DNA of 64,000 bases from Burkholderiales bacterium (GTDB lineage: Bacteria; Pseudomonadota; Gammaproteobacteria; Burkholderiales; Burkholderiaceae_C): contig JACPOK010000011.1 in the NCBI GenBank assembly GCA_016191525.1, positions 1-64,000 on the forward strand, read 5' to 3'. The notes beneath the pieces are model-generated. The model did not search any database and was not told the DNA's origin. It worked only from the letters and a program-made list of their open reading frames with translations. Shown one piece after another: positions 48,051 through 57,412 of the stretch. Position 1 is the stretch's first letter. Each line of letters begins with the position of its first letter. The translations under genes were made by a program, and so were the position numbers.

Positions 48051-49004
48051 TCACTCGGCCTTGAAACCGGAGGCCTTGATGGGCGCCTCCCAGCGCTTGA
48101 GGTGCGCGGCCTGCATGGCAGCCAGCTCGGGCCCCGTCGCGTGCGCGGGCACCAGGCCGAAGGAATAGATCTTGTCCTGCACGTCGGTGGAACGCATCGC
48201 GTCAGCCACCGCGCGGTCGATGCGGGCCACCACGTCGGCCGGCATGCCGGCCGGGCCGTACAGGCCGAAGAAGGCGTCGGCCGTCATGTTGATGCCGATT
48301 TCCTTCAGCGTGGGCACATCGGGCAGGGCCCGGGTGCGCTGCTCGCCGGTCACGGCCAGGATGCGCACCTTGCCCGCCTTGTGGTGCTCGATGGTTTCGG
48401 AAGCGGTGTCCACCATCAGCGGCACCTGCCCGCCGATCAGGTCCTGCGCGGCCGGCGCGCCGCCGCGGTAGGCCACGTGCGTCATCTGCACGCCGGTGGC
48501 CTGGCCCAGCAACTGCCCCGCGAAGTGCGGCACCGTGCCCGCGCCCGAAGTGGCGTAGTTGGCCTTGAGCGGGTTGGCCTTCATCCAGGCCATCACGGCC
48601 TTCAGGTCGCCCGCCGGCGCGCCGGGGCCGGCGGTAACGGCGAAGTCGAAGGTGGAGACCAGCGACACGGCGGTGAAATCCCTGGCCGGGTCGTAGCCCA
48701 GGTTGGAAAACAGCCAGGGCTGGATCACCAGCGCGCCGCTGGGCGAGAGCACCAGCGTCTGGCCGTCGGGCGCGGCGCGCTTGACTTCGCCCAGCGCCAC
48801 GCGGCCGCCGGCGCCGGGCTTGTTGTCCACGATCACGTTCTGGCCCAGCGAGGCGCGCATCTTCTCGGCCAGCAGCCGCGCGATCACGTCGGCCGAGCCG
48901 CCCGGCGGGAAGCCCACTAGGATGCGGGTGGTGCGCTCCTGCGCCAGGACGGCGGGGGCTGCGAGCGCGGCGGCGGCCAGGCTGGTGAATTGGCGGCGTT
49001 TCAT
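48051..49004 (-). CDS. Bug-family substrate-binding protein
   Basis: [40 protein letters not shown]. Confidence 0.92.
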   Translation of the reverse strand: MKRRQFTSLAAAALAAPAVLAQERTTRILVGFPPGGSADVIARLLAEKMRASLGQNVIVDNKPGAGGRVALGEVKRAAPDGQTLVLSPSGALVIQPWLFSNLGYDPARDFTAVSLVSTFDFAVTAGPGAPAGDLKAVMAWMKANPLKANYATSGAGTVPHFAGQLLGQATGVQMTHVAYRGGAPAAQDLIGGQVPLMVDTASETIEHHKAGKVRILAVTGEQRTRALPDVPTLKEIGINMTADAFFGLYGPAGMPADVVARIDRAVADAMRSTDVQDKIYSFGLVPAHATGPELAAMQAAHLKRWEAPIKASGFKAE

Positions 49005-49047
49005 GGGCTTGTCTCCTGTTTAAGGCTCGTTGGCCTGGTTGCGATTG

Positions 49048-50112
49048 TCATCCCGCCGCGTCCAGCGCGGTGCGCAGTGCCTCCAGCACGCGCTCGTTCT
49101 GCTGCGGCAGGCCGACGGTGATGCGCAGCCACTGGGGCAGGCCGTAGTTGTCCAGCGTGGAAACCGCGATGCCCGCTTTGAGCAGGCGGGCGCTGATGCC
49201 CTGTGCATCGCCCACGCACACCATGACGAAGTTGCCGGCCGAAGGCTCGCTGGTCAGGCCCAGCTCCGCCAGGCCATTTCGCAGCTGCACCCGGCCCGCC
49301 GCATTCATTTCGCGGCTGTCGTTGACGAAGGCGTCATCGGCCAGCGCCGCCGCGGCCGCTGCCAGCGCGGGCGTGCCCACGTTGAAGCGCGGCCGCCGCG
49401 CGTTCAGCCGGGCGGTGAGTTCGGGTTGGGCCACGCCATAGCCCACGCGCAGGCCGGCCAGCCCGTAGGCCTTGGAAAAAGTACGGGCGACGACCAGATT
49501 GGGAAAACTTCGCACCCAGCCGATGCTGTCGTAGCGCTGCGCGGGCGACAGGTACTCGGTGTAAGCCTCGTCCAGCAGCACCGTGACATGGGCCGGCACG
49601 CTTTCCAGGAAGCCCAGCAGCGCCGGACCGGCGATGAAGCTGCCGGTCGGGTTGTTCGGATTGGCGACGAAGACCAGCCGCGTGCCGTCGTCCATGGCCG
49701 CGCGCATGGCCGCCAGGTCATGGCCGTAGTCGGTGGCAGGCACCACGGTGGCGCGGGCCAGCATCTGCGCGGCCGCCTGGGCATAGACCACGAAACCGTA
49801 TTGGGAGAACACCACGCTGTGGCCCGGCTGCACCGTGGCCTGGGCCGCCAGCGTGAGGATTTCGCTGGAGCCGCTGCCCAGCGTGAGCCAGCCCGCATCG
49901 ACGCCCAGCTTGCGCGACAGGGCCGCCTTGAGCGCGGTGCCGTTGCCATCCGGGTAGTTGCTGGCGCCCTGCAGCGCGGCGGCGCCGGCCTGGCGCGCGC
50001 CCTCGGGCATGCCCCGGGGGTTCTCGTTCGAGGCCAGAAGAATCATGGACGGCTCGGAGCCAGGAAAATCATTTAAGACATTAAATATATCGGCGGGTAC
50101 CTGCTCCGGCAT
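49048..50112 (-). CDS. Histidinol-phosphate aminotransferase-like PLP enzyme
   Basis: LLASNENPRGMPEGARQA, NPNNPTGSFI, RTFSKAYGLAGLRVGYG. Confidence 0.88.
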   Translation of the reverse strand: MPEQVPADIFNVLNDFPGSEPSMILLASNENPRGMPEGARQAGAAALQGASNYPDGNGTALKAALSRKLGVDAGWLTLGSGSSEILTLAAQATVQPGHSVVFSQYGFVVYAQAAAQMLARATVVPATDYGHDLAAMRAAMDDGTRLVFVANPNNPTGSFIAGPALLGFLESVPAHVTVLLDEAYTEYLSPAQRYDSIGWVRSFPNLVVARTFSKAYGLAGLRVGYGVAQPELTARLNARRPRFNVGTPALAAAAAALADDAFVNDSREMNAAGRVQLRNGLAELGLTSEPSAGNFVMVCVGDAQGISARLLKAGIAVSTLDNYGLPQWLRITVGLPQQNERVLEALRTALDAAG

Positions 50113-50229
50113 CGGGGCCTACCCTTTCCGAAAAACGGCTGACGTCCGTGCGATTCGTAATGTTTTAGTCACGGATAAATCGCTTATTGCCTTATTAATG
50201 GCGGTCAAAGTATCAAATAAAGTAGCGGC

Positions 50230-50907
50230 ATGGAAAAGCCGCAAGCTGTCTTGTTCGATGCCTACGGCACGCTGTTCGACGTGTACAGCGTGGGCCTGCT
50301 GGCCGAGCAGCTTTTTCCCGGCCAGGGCGGCGCCCTGGGCGTGCTGTGGCGCGACAAGCAGATCGAATACACGCGGCTGGTCACCACCAGCAACAACGGC
50401 GAGCACTACAGGCCGTTCTGGGAGCTGACCCGCGCCGCCCTGCGCTACGCCTGCAAGCGGCTGGCGCTGAAGCTCACGCCCGAGCGCGAAGAGCAGCTGA
50501 TGAACCAGTACCGCCACCTCTCGGCCTTTCCCGAGAACCGCGAGGTGCTGCAGGCGCTCAGGGACAAGGGCGTGGTCACCGGCATCCTGTCCAACGGCGA
50601 CCCGGCGATGCTGGGCATCGCGGTGCGCAGCGCGGGCCTGGCCGACCTGCTGGACCTGGTGATCAGCGTGGACAGCATCCGCAAGTACAAGACCCATCCC
50701 GACGCCTACCGCCTGGGCTGCGAAGCCACGGGCCTCGCCGCGAAGCAGATCGGCTTTGTCAGCTGCAACGGCTGGGACGCGCTGGCGGCGACCTGGTATG
50801 GATTTCGCACGCTCTGGGTCAACCGCTACCAACTGCCTTTCGAGGAACTGGGCACCCAGCCCACGCGCACCGGCACCAGCCTGCGCGATGTCCTCGCATT
50901 TTTCTGA
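50230..50907 (+). CDS. Haloacid dehalogenase type II (HAD)
   Basis: AVLFDAYGTLFDVYSV, TGILSNGDPAML, SVDSIRKYKTHPDAYRL, FVSCNGWDALAA. Confidence 0.9.
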   Translation: MEKPQAVLFDAYGTLFDVYSVGLLAEQLFPGQGGALGVLWRDKQIEYTRLVTTSNNGEHYRPFWELTRAALRYACKRLALKLTPEREEQLMNQYRHLSAFPENREVLQALRDKGVVTGILSNGDPAMLGIAVRSAGLADLLDLVISVDSIRKYKTHPDAYRLGCEATGLAAKQIGFVSCNGWDALAATWYGFRTLWVNRYQLPFEELGTQPTRTGTSLRDVLAFF

Positions 50908-50938
50908 TGCATTTTCCTGATTTCAACGGAGAGAAAAC

Positions 50939-53149
50939 ATGACCGAACGCACCACCGTCCACGGCCTGCAAGTGGCCACCGAACTGCACCGCTTCATCGA
51001 AGACAAGGTGCTGCCCGGCACCGGGGTGGACGCTGGTGCCTTCTGGAAGGGCTTTGACGCCATCGTCACCGAGCTGGCGCCGAAGAACATTGCGCTGCTG
51101 GCCGAGCGCGACCGCCTGCAGCTGGAGCTGGACGGCTGGCACAAGGCGAATCCCGGCCCCATCAAGGACATGAAGGCCTACCGCGCCTTCCTGACGAAAA
51201 CCGGCTACCTGGTTCCTTCGCCGGCCAACGTGACGGCCACCGCCACCAACGTCGATGACGAGCTGGCGCTGCAGGCCGGCCCGCAGCTGGTGGTGCCCGT
51301 GCTCAACGCCCGCTATGCGCTCAACGCCGCCAACGCGCGCTGGGGCTCGCTGTACGACGCGCTCTACGGCACCGACGTGATCCCCGAGACCGAGGGCATC
51401 GAAAAGGGCAAGGGCTACAACCCGGCGCGCGGCGCGAAGGTGATTGCCTATGCCCGCAATGTGCTGGACCAAGCGGCACCCCTGGCTGCCGGCTCGCACA
51501 AGGATGCCGCGCTGTACAGCGTGGTGGACGGCAAGCTGGCCGTGAAGCTCAAGGGCGGCGCCACCACCGGCCTGGCCGACCCGGCGCTGTTCGCCGGCTA
51601 CCAGGGCGCGGCCGACGCGCCCACGTCCATCCTGCTGCGCCACAACGGCGTGCACATCGACATCCGCATCGACCGCGGCACCACGATCGGCAAGGACGAC
51701 GCGGCCGGTGTGAGCGACGTGGTGATGGAAGCGGCCCTGTCGACCATCATGGACCTGGAGGATTCCGTGGCCGTGGTGGACGCGGCCGACAAGGTCGTGG
51801 CCTATGCCAACTGGCTGGGCATCCTGCAGGGCACGCTGACCGAGGAAGTGCAAAAGGGCGGCAAGGCCTTTACCCGGGGCCTGAACCCCGACCGTGAATA
51901 CACGAATCCCGCCGGTGGCAAGCTCACGCTGCACGGCCGCTCGCTGATGTTCGTGCGCAATGTCGGCCACCTGATGACCAACCCCGCCATCCTCTATGGT
52001 GGCGGCAAGGAAATTCCGGAGGGCATCCTGGACGCGGTGGTCACCACGGCCATCGCCATCCACGACCTGAAGCGCAAGGACCAGGCCGGCGTCGTCAAGA
52101 ACTCGCGCAAGGGCTCGGTCTACATCGTCAAGCCCAAGATGCACGGGCCGGCCGAGGCCGCATTCGCCTCGCTGCTGTTCAAGCGCGTGGAGACGCTGCT
52201 GGGCCTGCCGGAGAACACCGTCAAGCTGGGCATCATGGACGAGGAGCGCCGCACCAGCGTGAACCTGAAGGCCTGCATCGCCGAGACGGCCGCGCGCGTG
52301 GCCTTCATCAACACCGGCTTCCTGGACCGCACCGGCGACGAGATCCACACCGCCATGCACGCCGGCGCGATGATGCGCAAGCCGCTGATGAAGAACACCA
52401 ACTGGCTGCGCGCCTATGAGATGAGCAACGTGCAGATCGGCCTGGCCTGCGGGCTGCGCGGCCGCGCCCAGATCGGCAAGGGCATGTGGGCCATGCCCGA
52501 CCTGATGGCCGAGATGATGAAGCAGAAGATCGCGCACCCGCAGGCGGGCGCCAACACGGCCTGGGTGCCCTCGCCCACCGCCGCCACGCTGCACGCGCTG
52601 CACTACCACCAGGTGGACGTGGCGGCGCTGCAAAAGGACATGGAAATCTTCGTCAACGAAAAGAAGTCGCTGGCGATGGAGGAGAACCTGCTGGACGCGA
52701 TCCTGCAGATCCCGGTGGCGCTGATGCCTTTCTGGACCGCGGCGGAGATCCAGGCCGAGCTGGACAACAACGCGCAGGGCATCCTGGGCTACGTGGTGCG
52801 CTGGATCGACCAGGGCGTGGGCTGCTCCAAGGTGCCCGACATCCACAACGTGGGCCTGATGGAAGACCGCGCCACGCTGCGCATTTCCAGCCAGCACATG
52901 GCCAACTGGCTCTTGCACAAGGTGGTGACCGAGGAGCAGGTGCGCAAGACCTTCGAGCGCATGGCCGCCGTGGTCGATGGCCAGAATGCCGGCGACCCGC
53001 TGTACCAGCCGATGGCCGGCAACTTCGCGACCTCCGCCGCTTACAAGGCCGCGAGCGACCTGGTGTTCAAGGGCCTCGCGCAGCCCAGCGGCTACACCGA
53101 GCCGCTGCTGCATGCCTGGCGGCTGAAGGTGAAGGCCGGCACGGCCTGA
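50939..53149 (+). CDS. glcB: Malate synthase G
   Basis: [46 protein letters not shown]. Confidence 0.97.
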   Translation: MTERTTVHGLQVATELHRFIEDKVLPGTGVDAGAFWKGFDAIVTELAPKNIALLAERDRLQLELDGWHKANPGPIKDMKAYRAFLTKTGYLVPSPANVTATATNVDDELALQAGPQLVVPVLNARYALNAANARWGSLYDALYGTDVIPETEGIEKGKGYNPARGAKVIAYARNVLDQAAPLAAGSHKDAALYSVVDGKLAVKLKGGATTGLADPALFAGYQGAADAPTSILLRHNGVHIDIRIDRGTTIGKDDAAGVSDVVMEAALSTIMDLEDSVAVVDAADKVVAYANWLGILQGTLTEEVQKGGKAFTRGLNPDREYTNPAGGKLTLHGRSLMFVRNVGHLMTNPAILYGGGKEIPEGILDAVVTTAIAIHDLKRKDQAGVVKNSRKGSVYIVKPKMHGPAEAAFASLLFKRVETLLGLPENTVKLGIMDEERRTSVNLKACIAETAARVAFINTGFLDRTGDEIHTAMHAGAMMRKPLMKNTNWLRAYEMSNVQIGLACGLRGRAQIGKGMWAMPDLMAEMMKQKIAHPQAGANTAWVPSPTAATLHALHYHQVDVAALQKDMEIFVNEKKSLAMEENLLDAILQIPVALMPFWTAAEIQAELDNNAQGILGYVVRWIDQGVGCSKVPDIHNVGLMEDRATLRISSQHMANWLLHKVVTEEQVRKTFERMAAVVDGQNAGDPLYQPMAGNFATSAAYKAASDLVFKGLAQPSGYTEPLLHAWRLKVKAGTA

Positions 53150-53157
53150 GCGGCGAC

Positions 53158-53222
53158 GCTACATTTTTGATAGCTGCCTACGCAATACTGGTGCGCTCTG
53201 CAGCCGTTTTCTCTTCTGAAAA
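53158..53222 (+). repeat. Interspersed repeat family A, copy 4 (overlaps 3' end of GST gene)
   Basis: GCTACATTTTTGATAGCTGCCTACGCAATACTGGTGCGCTCTGCAGCCGTTTTCTCTTCTGAAA. Confidence 0.8.
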
Positions 53223-53885
53223 TCGGTTCAGAATCCGCCGCGAAATCTCCGAGCGCCGTTCCAGCAGGAACTCCCGCAGCAGCAGCGGGTACTGCGGCAA
53301 CGCGGCCTGTTGCACCGAAGGGCGCTGCGCCAGCGCGCCGCGCCAGGCGCGCACCCGCGGCGCATCGCCGAAGAAGCCGGTTTCGCCCAGCGCCTCGAAA
53401 GTGTCGAAGTAGCGGAACACCGGGCCGAACACCGCATCGACGATGCCGAAGCGCGGGCCGGCGAACCAGGGCCCGCCTTCGGGCAGCGCCTGCTCCAGCT
53501 GCATGAACTTGTGGCGCAGCTCCTCGCGGCGTGCCTGCAGGCTCGCCGCATCAGGCGCGTTGTAGAAGGCGGCAATGGTGCCCAGCACCGAGGAGCCGAA
53601 CTCCATCCACGCGCGGTGCCGCGCCCGCTCCAGCGCATCGGCCGGGTGCAGGCGCGGGGCCAGCGTGTCGTCCAGGTACTCGCAGATCACGGCCGACTCG
53701 AACACCGGCTCGCCATCCACCAGCAGCACCGGCGTCTTGCCCAACGGCGATATGGCCTTGAACCAGGCCGGCTTGTCCGCCAAGTCGACGTAGCGGCGCG
53801 CGAACACCGCGTCCTTTTCCAGCAGCACGATGGCGGCGCGTTGCACATAGGGGCACAGGGTGTGGCTGATAAGGGTGAGGTCCAT
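53178..53885 (-). CDS. Glutathione S-transferase family protein
   Basis: LTLISHTLCPYVQRAAIVLLEKDAVFARRYVDLADKPAWFKAISPLGKTPVLL. Confidence 0.92.
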   Translation of the reverse strand: MDLTLISHTLCPYVQRAAIVLLEKDAVFARRYVDLADKPAWFKAISPLGKTPVLLVDGEPVFESAVICEYLDDTLAPRLHPADALERARHRAWMEFGSSVLGTIAAFYNAPDAASLQARREELRHKFMQLEQALPEGGPWFAGPRFGIVDAVFGPVFRYFDTFEALGETGFFGDAPRVRAWRGALAQRPSVQQAALPQYPLLLREFLLERRSEISRRILNRFSEEKTAAERTSIA

Positions 53886-53932
53886 GTTCTTCTCGCGGTT
53901 GAGTGGAGAGGGAATGAAATGTAGGATTGCGC

Positions 53933-53942
53933 CAATGCATTG
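53933..53942. promoter_or_regulatory. CAATGCATTG palindrome in gst/lysR divergent region
   Basis: 10-bp perfect palindrome in the 70-bp divergent gap. Confidence 0.4.
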
Positions 53943-53955
53943 AAAATAGGCAAAT

Positions 53956-54855
53956 ATGAAAACATCCCTTGCCAAAATGCAATACGCACTGACAGCGCCC
54001 GACCTGCAGGTGCTGCTGGCGCTGGTGCGCGGCGGCAACCTGGCGCAGGCAGCGGCGCGGCTCTCCGCCGATGCCTCCACCGTGTTCCGCTCGGTCCAGC
54101 GCATCGAGAAAAGCCTGGGCCAGCGCCTGTTCGAGCGCACGCGCGCGGGCTACCTGCCGTCGGACGCGATGCTGGAGATCGCGCGGCATGCCGAGCGCAT
54201 CGAGGCCGAGCTGGAGGCCGCGCGCGCCGCCACCGCGCGGCCCAGCGCGGAGGTGGCCGGCCGGGTGCGCGTGACCACCACCGATTCGGTGCTGCGCGGC
54301 CTGGTGCTGCCGGGCCTGCCGGCGCTGGCCGCGCTGCACCCGCTGCTGCAGCTGGAACTGCGCGCCGGCAACGAGCTGGCCAGCCTGACCCGGCGTGATG
54401 CCGACCTGGCGCTGCGCGCCACGCCGAAAGCGCCGGACCATCTGATCGGCCGGCCGCTGGGCACCATCCGATTTGTCGTGTGCGGCGCCCGGCCGGCGGA
54501 CGGCTCACGGCGCAAGCGGCCCGCACTCGCCACGCTGGACTGGATCGCGCCCGACGAGGCCATGCCCGAGCACCCCTCGGTGCGCTGGCGCAGGAAGAAC
54601 CTGCCCAAGGTCACGCCACGCCACCTGGTGGATGGCATCACCGGCGTGGTGGATGCCATCAAGGCCGGGCTGGGCGCGGGCGTGGTGCCGCTGTTCATGC
54701 TGGACAGCGAGCCGCGGCTGGCGGCCCTGTCGGCGCCGCTGGAGGCCTGCGAATCGCAGCTGTGGCTGCTGGCTCATCCGGAGTCGCGCCACCTGCGGCG
54801 CATCGCGGCCGTGTACCAGCACTTCGCGGCCACGATCCGCCTGCCCGCCCGGTAA
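53956..54855 (+). CDS. LysR-family transcriptional regulator
   Basis: LQVLLALVRGGNLAQAAARLSADASTVFRSVQRIEKSLGQRLFERTRAGYL. Confidence 0.92.
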   Translation: MKTSLAKMQYALTAPDLQVLLALVRGGNLAQAAARLSADASTVFRSVQRIEKSLGQRLFERTRAGYLPSDAMLEIARHAERIEAELEAARAATARPSAEVAGRVRVTTTDSVLRGLVLPGLPALAALHPLLQLELRAGNELASLTRRDADLALRATPKAPDHLIGRPLGTIRFVVCGARPADGSRRKRPALATLDWIAPDEAMPEHPSVRWRRKNLPKVTPRHLVDGITGVVDAIKAGLGAGVVPLFMLDSEPRLAALSAPLEACESQLWLLAHPESRHLRRIAAVYQHFAATIRLPAR

Positions 54856-54864
54856 ACTGGGCCG

Positions 54865-55110
54865 GTGACTACCGCTGCGCCCGCCATCGATCCCGCCCGC
54901 TGCCCGCTGTGCGGCCAGGGCAACCGGTGCGCGATGGAGCTGGAACGCGAAATCGGCGTGAAGCAGCCGCCCTGCTGGTGCACGCAGGTGGACTTCCAGC
55001 GCGAGGTGCTGCAGCAGCTGCCCGCCGCATCGCGCGGCATCGCCTGCATCTGCCGCGCCTGCGCCACGAAAAGCGCCGCGAGCGTTGCGCCGGCGGAGCC
55101 GGCCGCATGA
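54865..55110 (+). CDS. Cysteine-rich CWC-type small protein, GTG start
   Basis: DPARCPLCGQGNRCAMELER...PCWCTQVDF...ACICRACA. Confidence 0.82.
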   Translation: MTTAAPAIDPARCPLCGQGNRCAMELEREIGVKQPPCWCTQVDFQREVLQQLPAASRGIACICRACATKSAASVAPAEPAA

Positions 55111-56570
55111 GCGGCGAAGCCAATACGCTGGCGGTGCTGTCGGCCCGCCACGGCCCGCGCTACCGCTGGCTGATGATGATCTCGGTGATGGTGGGCACCA
55201 TGGCTTCCATCATGTCGTCCACCATCATCAACGTGGCCATCCCCGGCCTGTCGCACTACTTCCACCTGGGCCAGGAACGCGCGCAGTGGGTCAGCTCGGG
55301 CTTCATGGTGGCGATGACGGTGGCCATGCTCACGACGCCGTGGCTGCTGTCGCGCTACGGCTACCGTGCCACGTATCTGGGCACCATGGTGCTGCTGATG
55401 GCCGGGGGCATAGCCGGCGGCCTCTCCGACAGCTTCGGCCTGGTGCTGGCGGCCCGGGTGGCCGAGGGCCTGGCCGCGGGTGCCGTGCAGCCGATACCCG
55501 CCATCATCATGATGCGGGCCTTCGAGCCCAGCGAGCAGGGCAAGGCCAGCGGCCTGTTCGGCATGGGCGTGGTGCTGGCCCCGGCCATCGGGCCCAGCAT
55601 CGGCGGCGTGCTGGTCGACTTCTTCGGCTGGCGCTCCATCTTCTTCATGGTGGTGCCGTTCTGCCTGGCCGCGATCTGGCTGGCGATGAAGTTCGTGCCG
55701 GTCAACGCGCCGGGCGGCGAGGCCGCCGAGCGCGGCGCCGCGCTGGACTGGCGCGGCCTGCTGCTGGGCGCGGGCGGCACGCTGTGCCTGTTGAACGGCC
55801 TGGTCAACCTGCACGGCGGCCCGGCATTGCAGGCGGGCGCGCTGCTGCTGGCGGCCGGCGCGTCGCTGGTGGCCTTTATCTGGTGGCAGCGGCGCGCGCT
55901 GGCCACGGGCCGCGAGCCGCTGATGAACCTGCAGCTGTTCAGCCACCGAGCCTTCGCCATGGGCAGCATCGTTTCTTTCATCTACGGCACCGCGCTGTTC
56001 GGTTCGACCTACCTGCTGCCGGTCTACATGCAGCTGGGGCTGAAGCTGTCGGCCTCGCACGTGGGCACCATCCTGCTGCCGGCGGGGCTGGTGCTGGCCT
56101 TCACCATTCCCGCGGTGGCGCGGCTCACCAACCGGCTGCCCACCTATGTGCTGGTCACAACCGGCCTGGTGCTGCTGGCCGCCTCGTTCCTGCTGATGCC
56201 CACGGTGGGCCTGTCGGCACCGCTGGGCCTGCTGGTGGCCTGGGCCGTGCTGGGCCGCATCGGCCTGGGCTTCATCCTGCCTTCGCTCAACCTGGGTTCG
56301 CTGCGCTCGCTGGACAAGTCGCTGGTGCCCTGCGGCGCCAGCGCCATCAACTTCGTGCGCATGCTGGGCGGCGCGGCCGGCGTCAGCGTGTGCGGCATCG
56401 TGCTGGAGTGGCGGCTGGCGGTGCATGGCGATTCGCTCACCAACCCTGAGACCAGCGCGGCGCGGCTGGCGGCCTTCAATGAATCGTTCTTCTTCCTGGC
56501 GGCGCTGTGCTGCCTGGCCATCGTCGCGGCCTGGCAGCTGCGGCCGGCGAAGAACCCGGCGAAAGGGTAG
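55107..56570 (+). CDS. MFS transporter, DHA2 (EmrB/QacA) type
   Basis: MASIMSSTIINVAIPGLSHYFHLGQERAQWVSSGFM; multiple TM segments. Confidence 0.92.
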   Translation: MSGEANTLAVLSARHGPRYRWLMMISVMVGTMASIMSSTIINVAIPGLSHYFHLGQERAQWVSSGFMVAMTVAMLTTPWLLSRYGYRATYLGTMVLLMAGGIAGGLSDSFGLVLAARVAEGLAAGAVQPIPAIIMMRAFEPSEQGKASGLFGMGVVLAPAIGPSIGGVLVDFFGWRSIFFMVVPFCLAAIWLAMKFVPVNAPGGEAAERGAALDWRGLLLGAGGTLCLLNGLVNLHGGPALQAGALLLAAGASLVAFIWWQRRALATGREPLMNLQLFSHRAFAMGSIVSFIYGTALFGSTYLLPVYMQLGLKLSASHVGTILLPAGLVLAFTIPAVARLTNRLPTYVLVTTGLVLLAASFLLMPTVGLSAPLGLLVAWAVLGRIGLGFILPSLNLGSLRSLDKSLVPCGASAINFVRMLGGAAGVSVCGIVLEWRLAVHGDSLTNPETSAARLAAFNESFFFLAALCCLAIVAAWQLRPAKNPAKG

Positions 56571-56574
56571 CGCG

Positions 56575-57336
56575 ATGTGCCAGCTGCTGGGAATGAACTG
56601 CAATGTGCCGACCGACGTGACCTTCAGCTTCACGGGCTTCGCGCAGCGCGGCGGGCGCACCGACCACCACGCGGACGGCTGGGGCATCGCCTTCTTCGAG
56701 GGCTCGGGGCTGCGGCATTTCGTGGACCACCAGCCGGCCTGCGATTCGCCGGTGGCCGAGCTGATCCGCCGCTACCCGATCAAGAGCCGCAACGTCATCG
56801 CCCACATCCGCAAGGCCACCCAGGGCGTGGTGGCGCTGGAGAACTGCCACCCGTTCGTGCGCGAGCTGTGGGGCCGCTACTGGGTGTTCGCGCACAACGG
56901 CGACCTGAAGGACTTCCACCCGCGGCTGCACGCGGGCTTCCATCCCGTGGGCACCACCGACAGCGAACGCGCGTTCTGCTGGATCATGCAGGAGCTGGCC
57001 AAGTCGCATGCGGGCGTGCCCAGCATCGCCGAGCTCACGCTCACGCTGCGCGAGCTGGCCGCGCGCATTGCGCGGCACGGCACCTTCAACTTCATGCTGT
57101 CCAACGGGCTGGCGCTGTGGGCCCACTGCTCGACGAACCTTTTTTTCGTGGAGCGCAAGCACCCGTTCGCCCACGCGCAGCTGGCCGACGAGGACCTGAA
57201 CATCGACTTCGCGCGCAACACCACGCCGCAGGACCGGGTGGCGGTGGTGGTCACCGCACCGCTGACTACCAACGAGGAGTGGACGGCGTTCCAGCCGGGC
57301 GAGCTGCGGGTGTTCGTGGACGGCGTGGGCGCCTGA
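56575..57336 (+). CDS. Class II glutamine amidotransferase (YafJ-like)
   Basis: MCQLLGMNCNVPTDVTFSF...HADGWGIAFFEG, IAHIRKATQG, FAHNGDL. Confidence 0.92.
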   Translation: MCQLLGMNCNVPTDVTFSFTGFAQRGGRTDHHADGWGIAFFEGSGLRHFVDHQPACDSPVAELIRRYPIKSRNVIAHIRKATQGVVALENCHPFVRELWGRYWVFAHNGDLKDFHPRLHAGFHPVGTTDSERAFCWIMQELAKSHAGVPSIAELTLTLRELAARIARHGTFNFMLSNGLALWAHCSTNLFFVERKHPFAHAQLADEDLNIDFARNTTPQDRVAVVVTAPLTTNEEWTAFQPGELRVFVDGVGA

Positions 57337-57349
57337 AACGCCGGCCGTT

Positions 57350-57412
57350 GCTACAAATTCAGTAGCTGCCTATGCACAGCTGGCGCGCCTCGCAGGCATT
57401 TTTTACCTCTGA
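57350..57412 (+). repeat. Interspersed repeat family A, copy 5 (contains gshB stop codon)
   Basis: GCTACAAATTCAGTAGCTGCCTATGCACAGCTGGCGCGCCTCGCAGGCATTTTTTACCTCTGA. Confidence 0.85.

Noticed and set aside
22430-49004. Three Bug proteins as a sign of recent expansion
   Set aside because: Large Bug families are normal in this group and the three copies here are clearly divergent.
50819-53113. 764-aa antisense ORF opposite malate synthase G
   Set aside because: Shadow ORF in GC-rich sequence; no recognisable domain.
54774-56687. 637-aa antisense ORF opposite the MFS transporter
   Set aside because: Low-complexity Q/H/R-rich shadow ORF.
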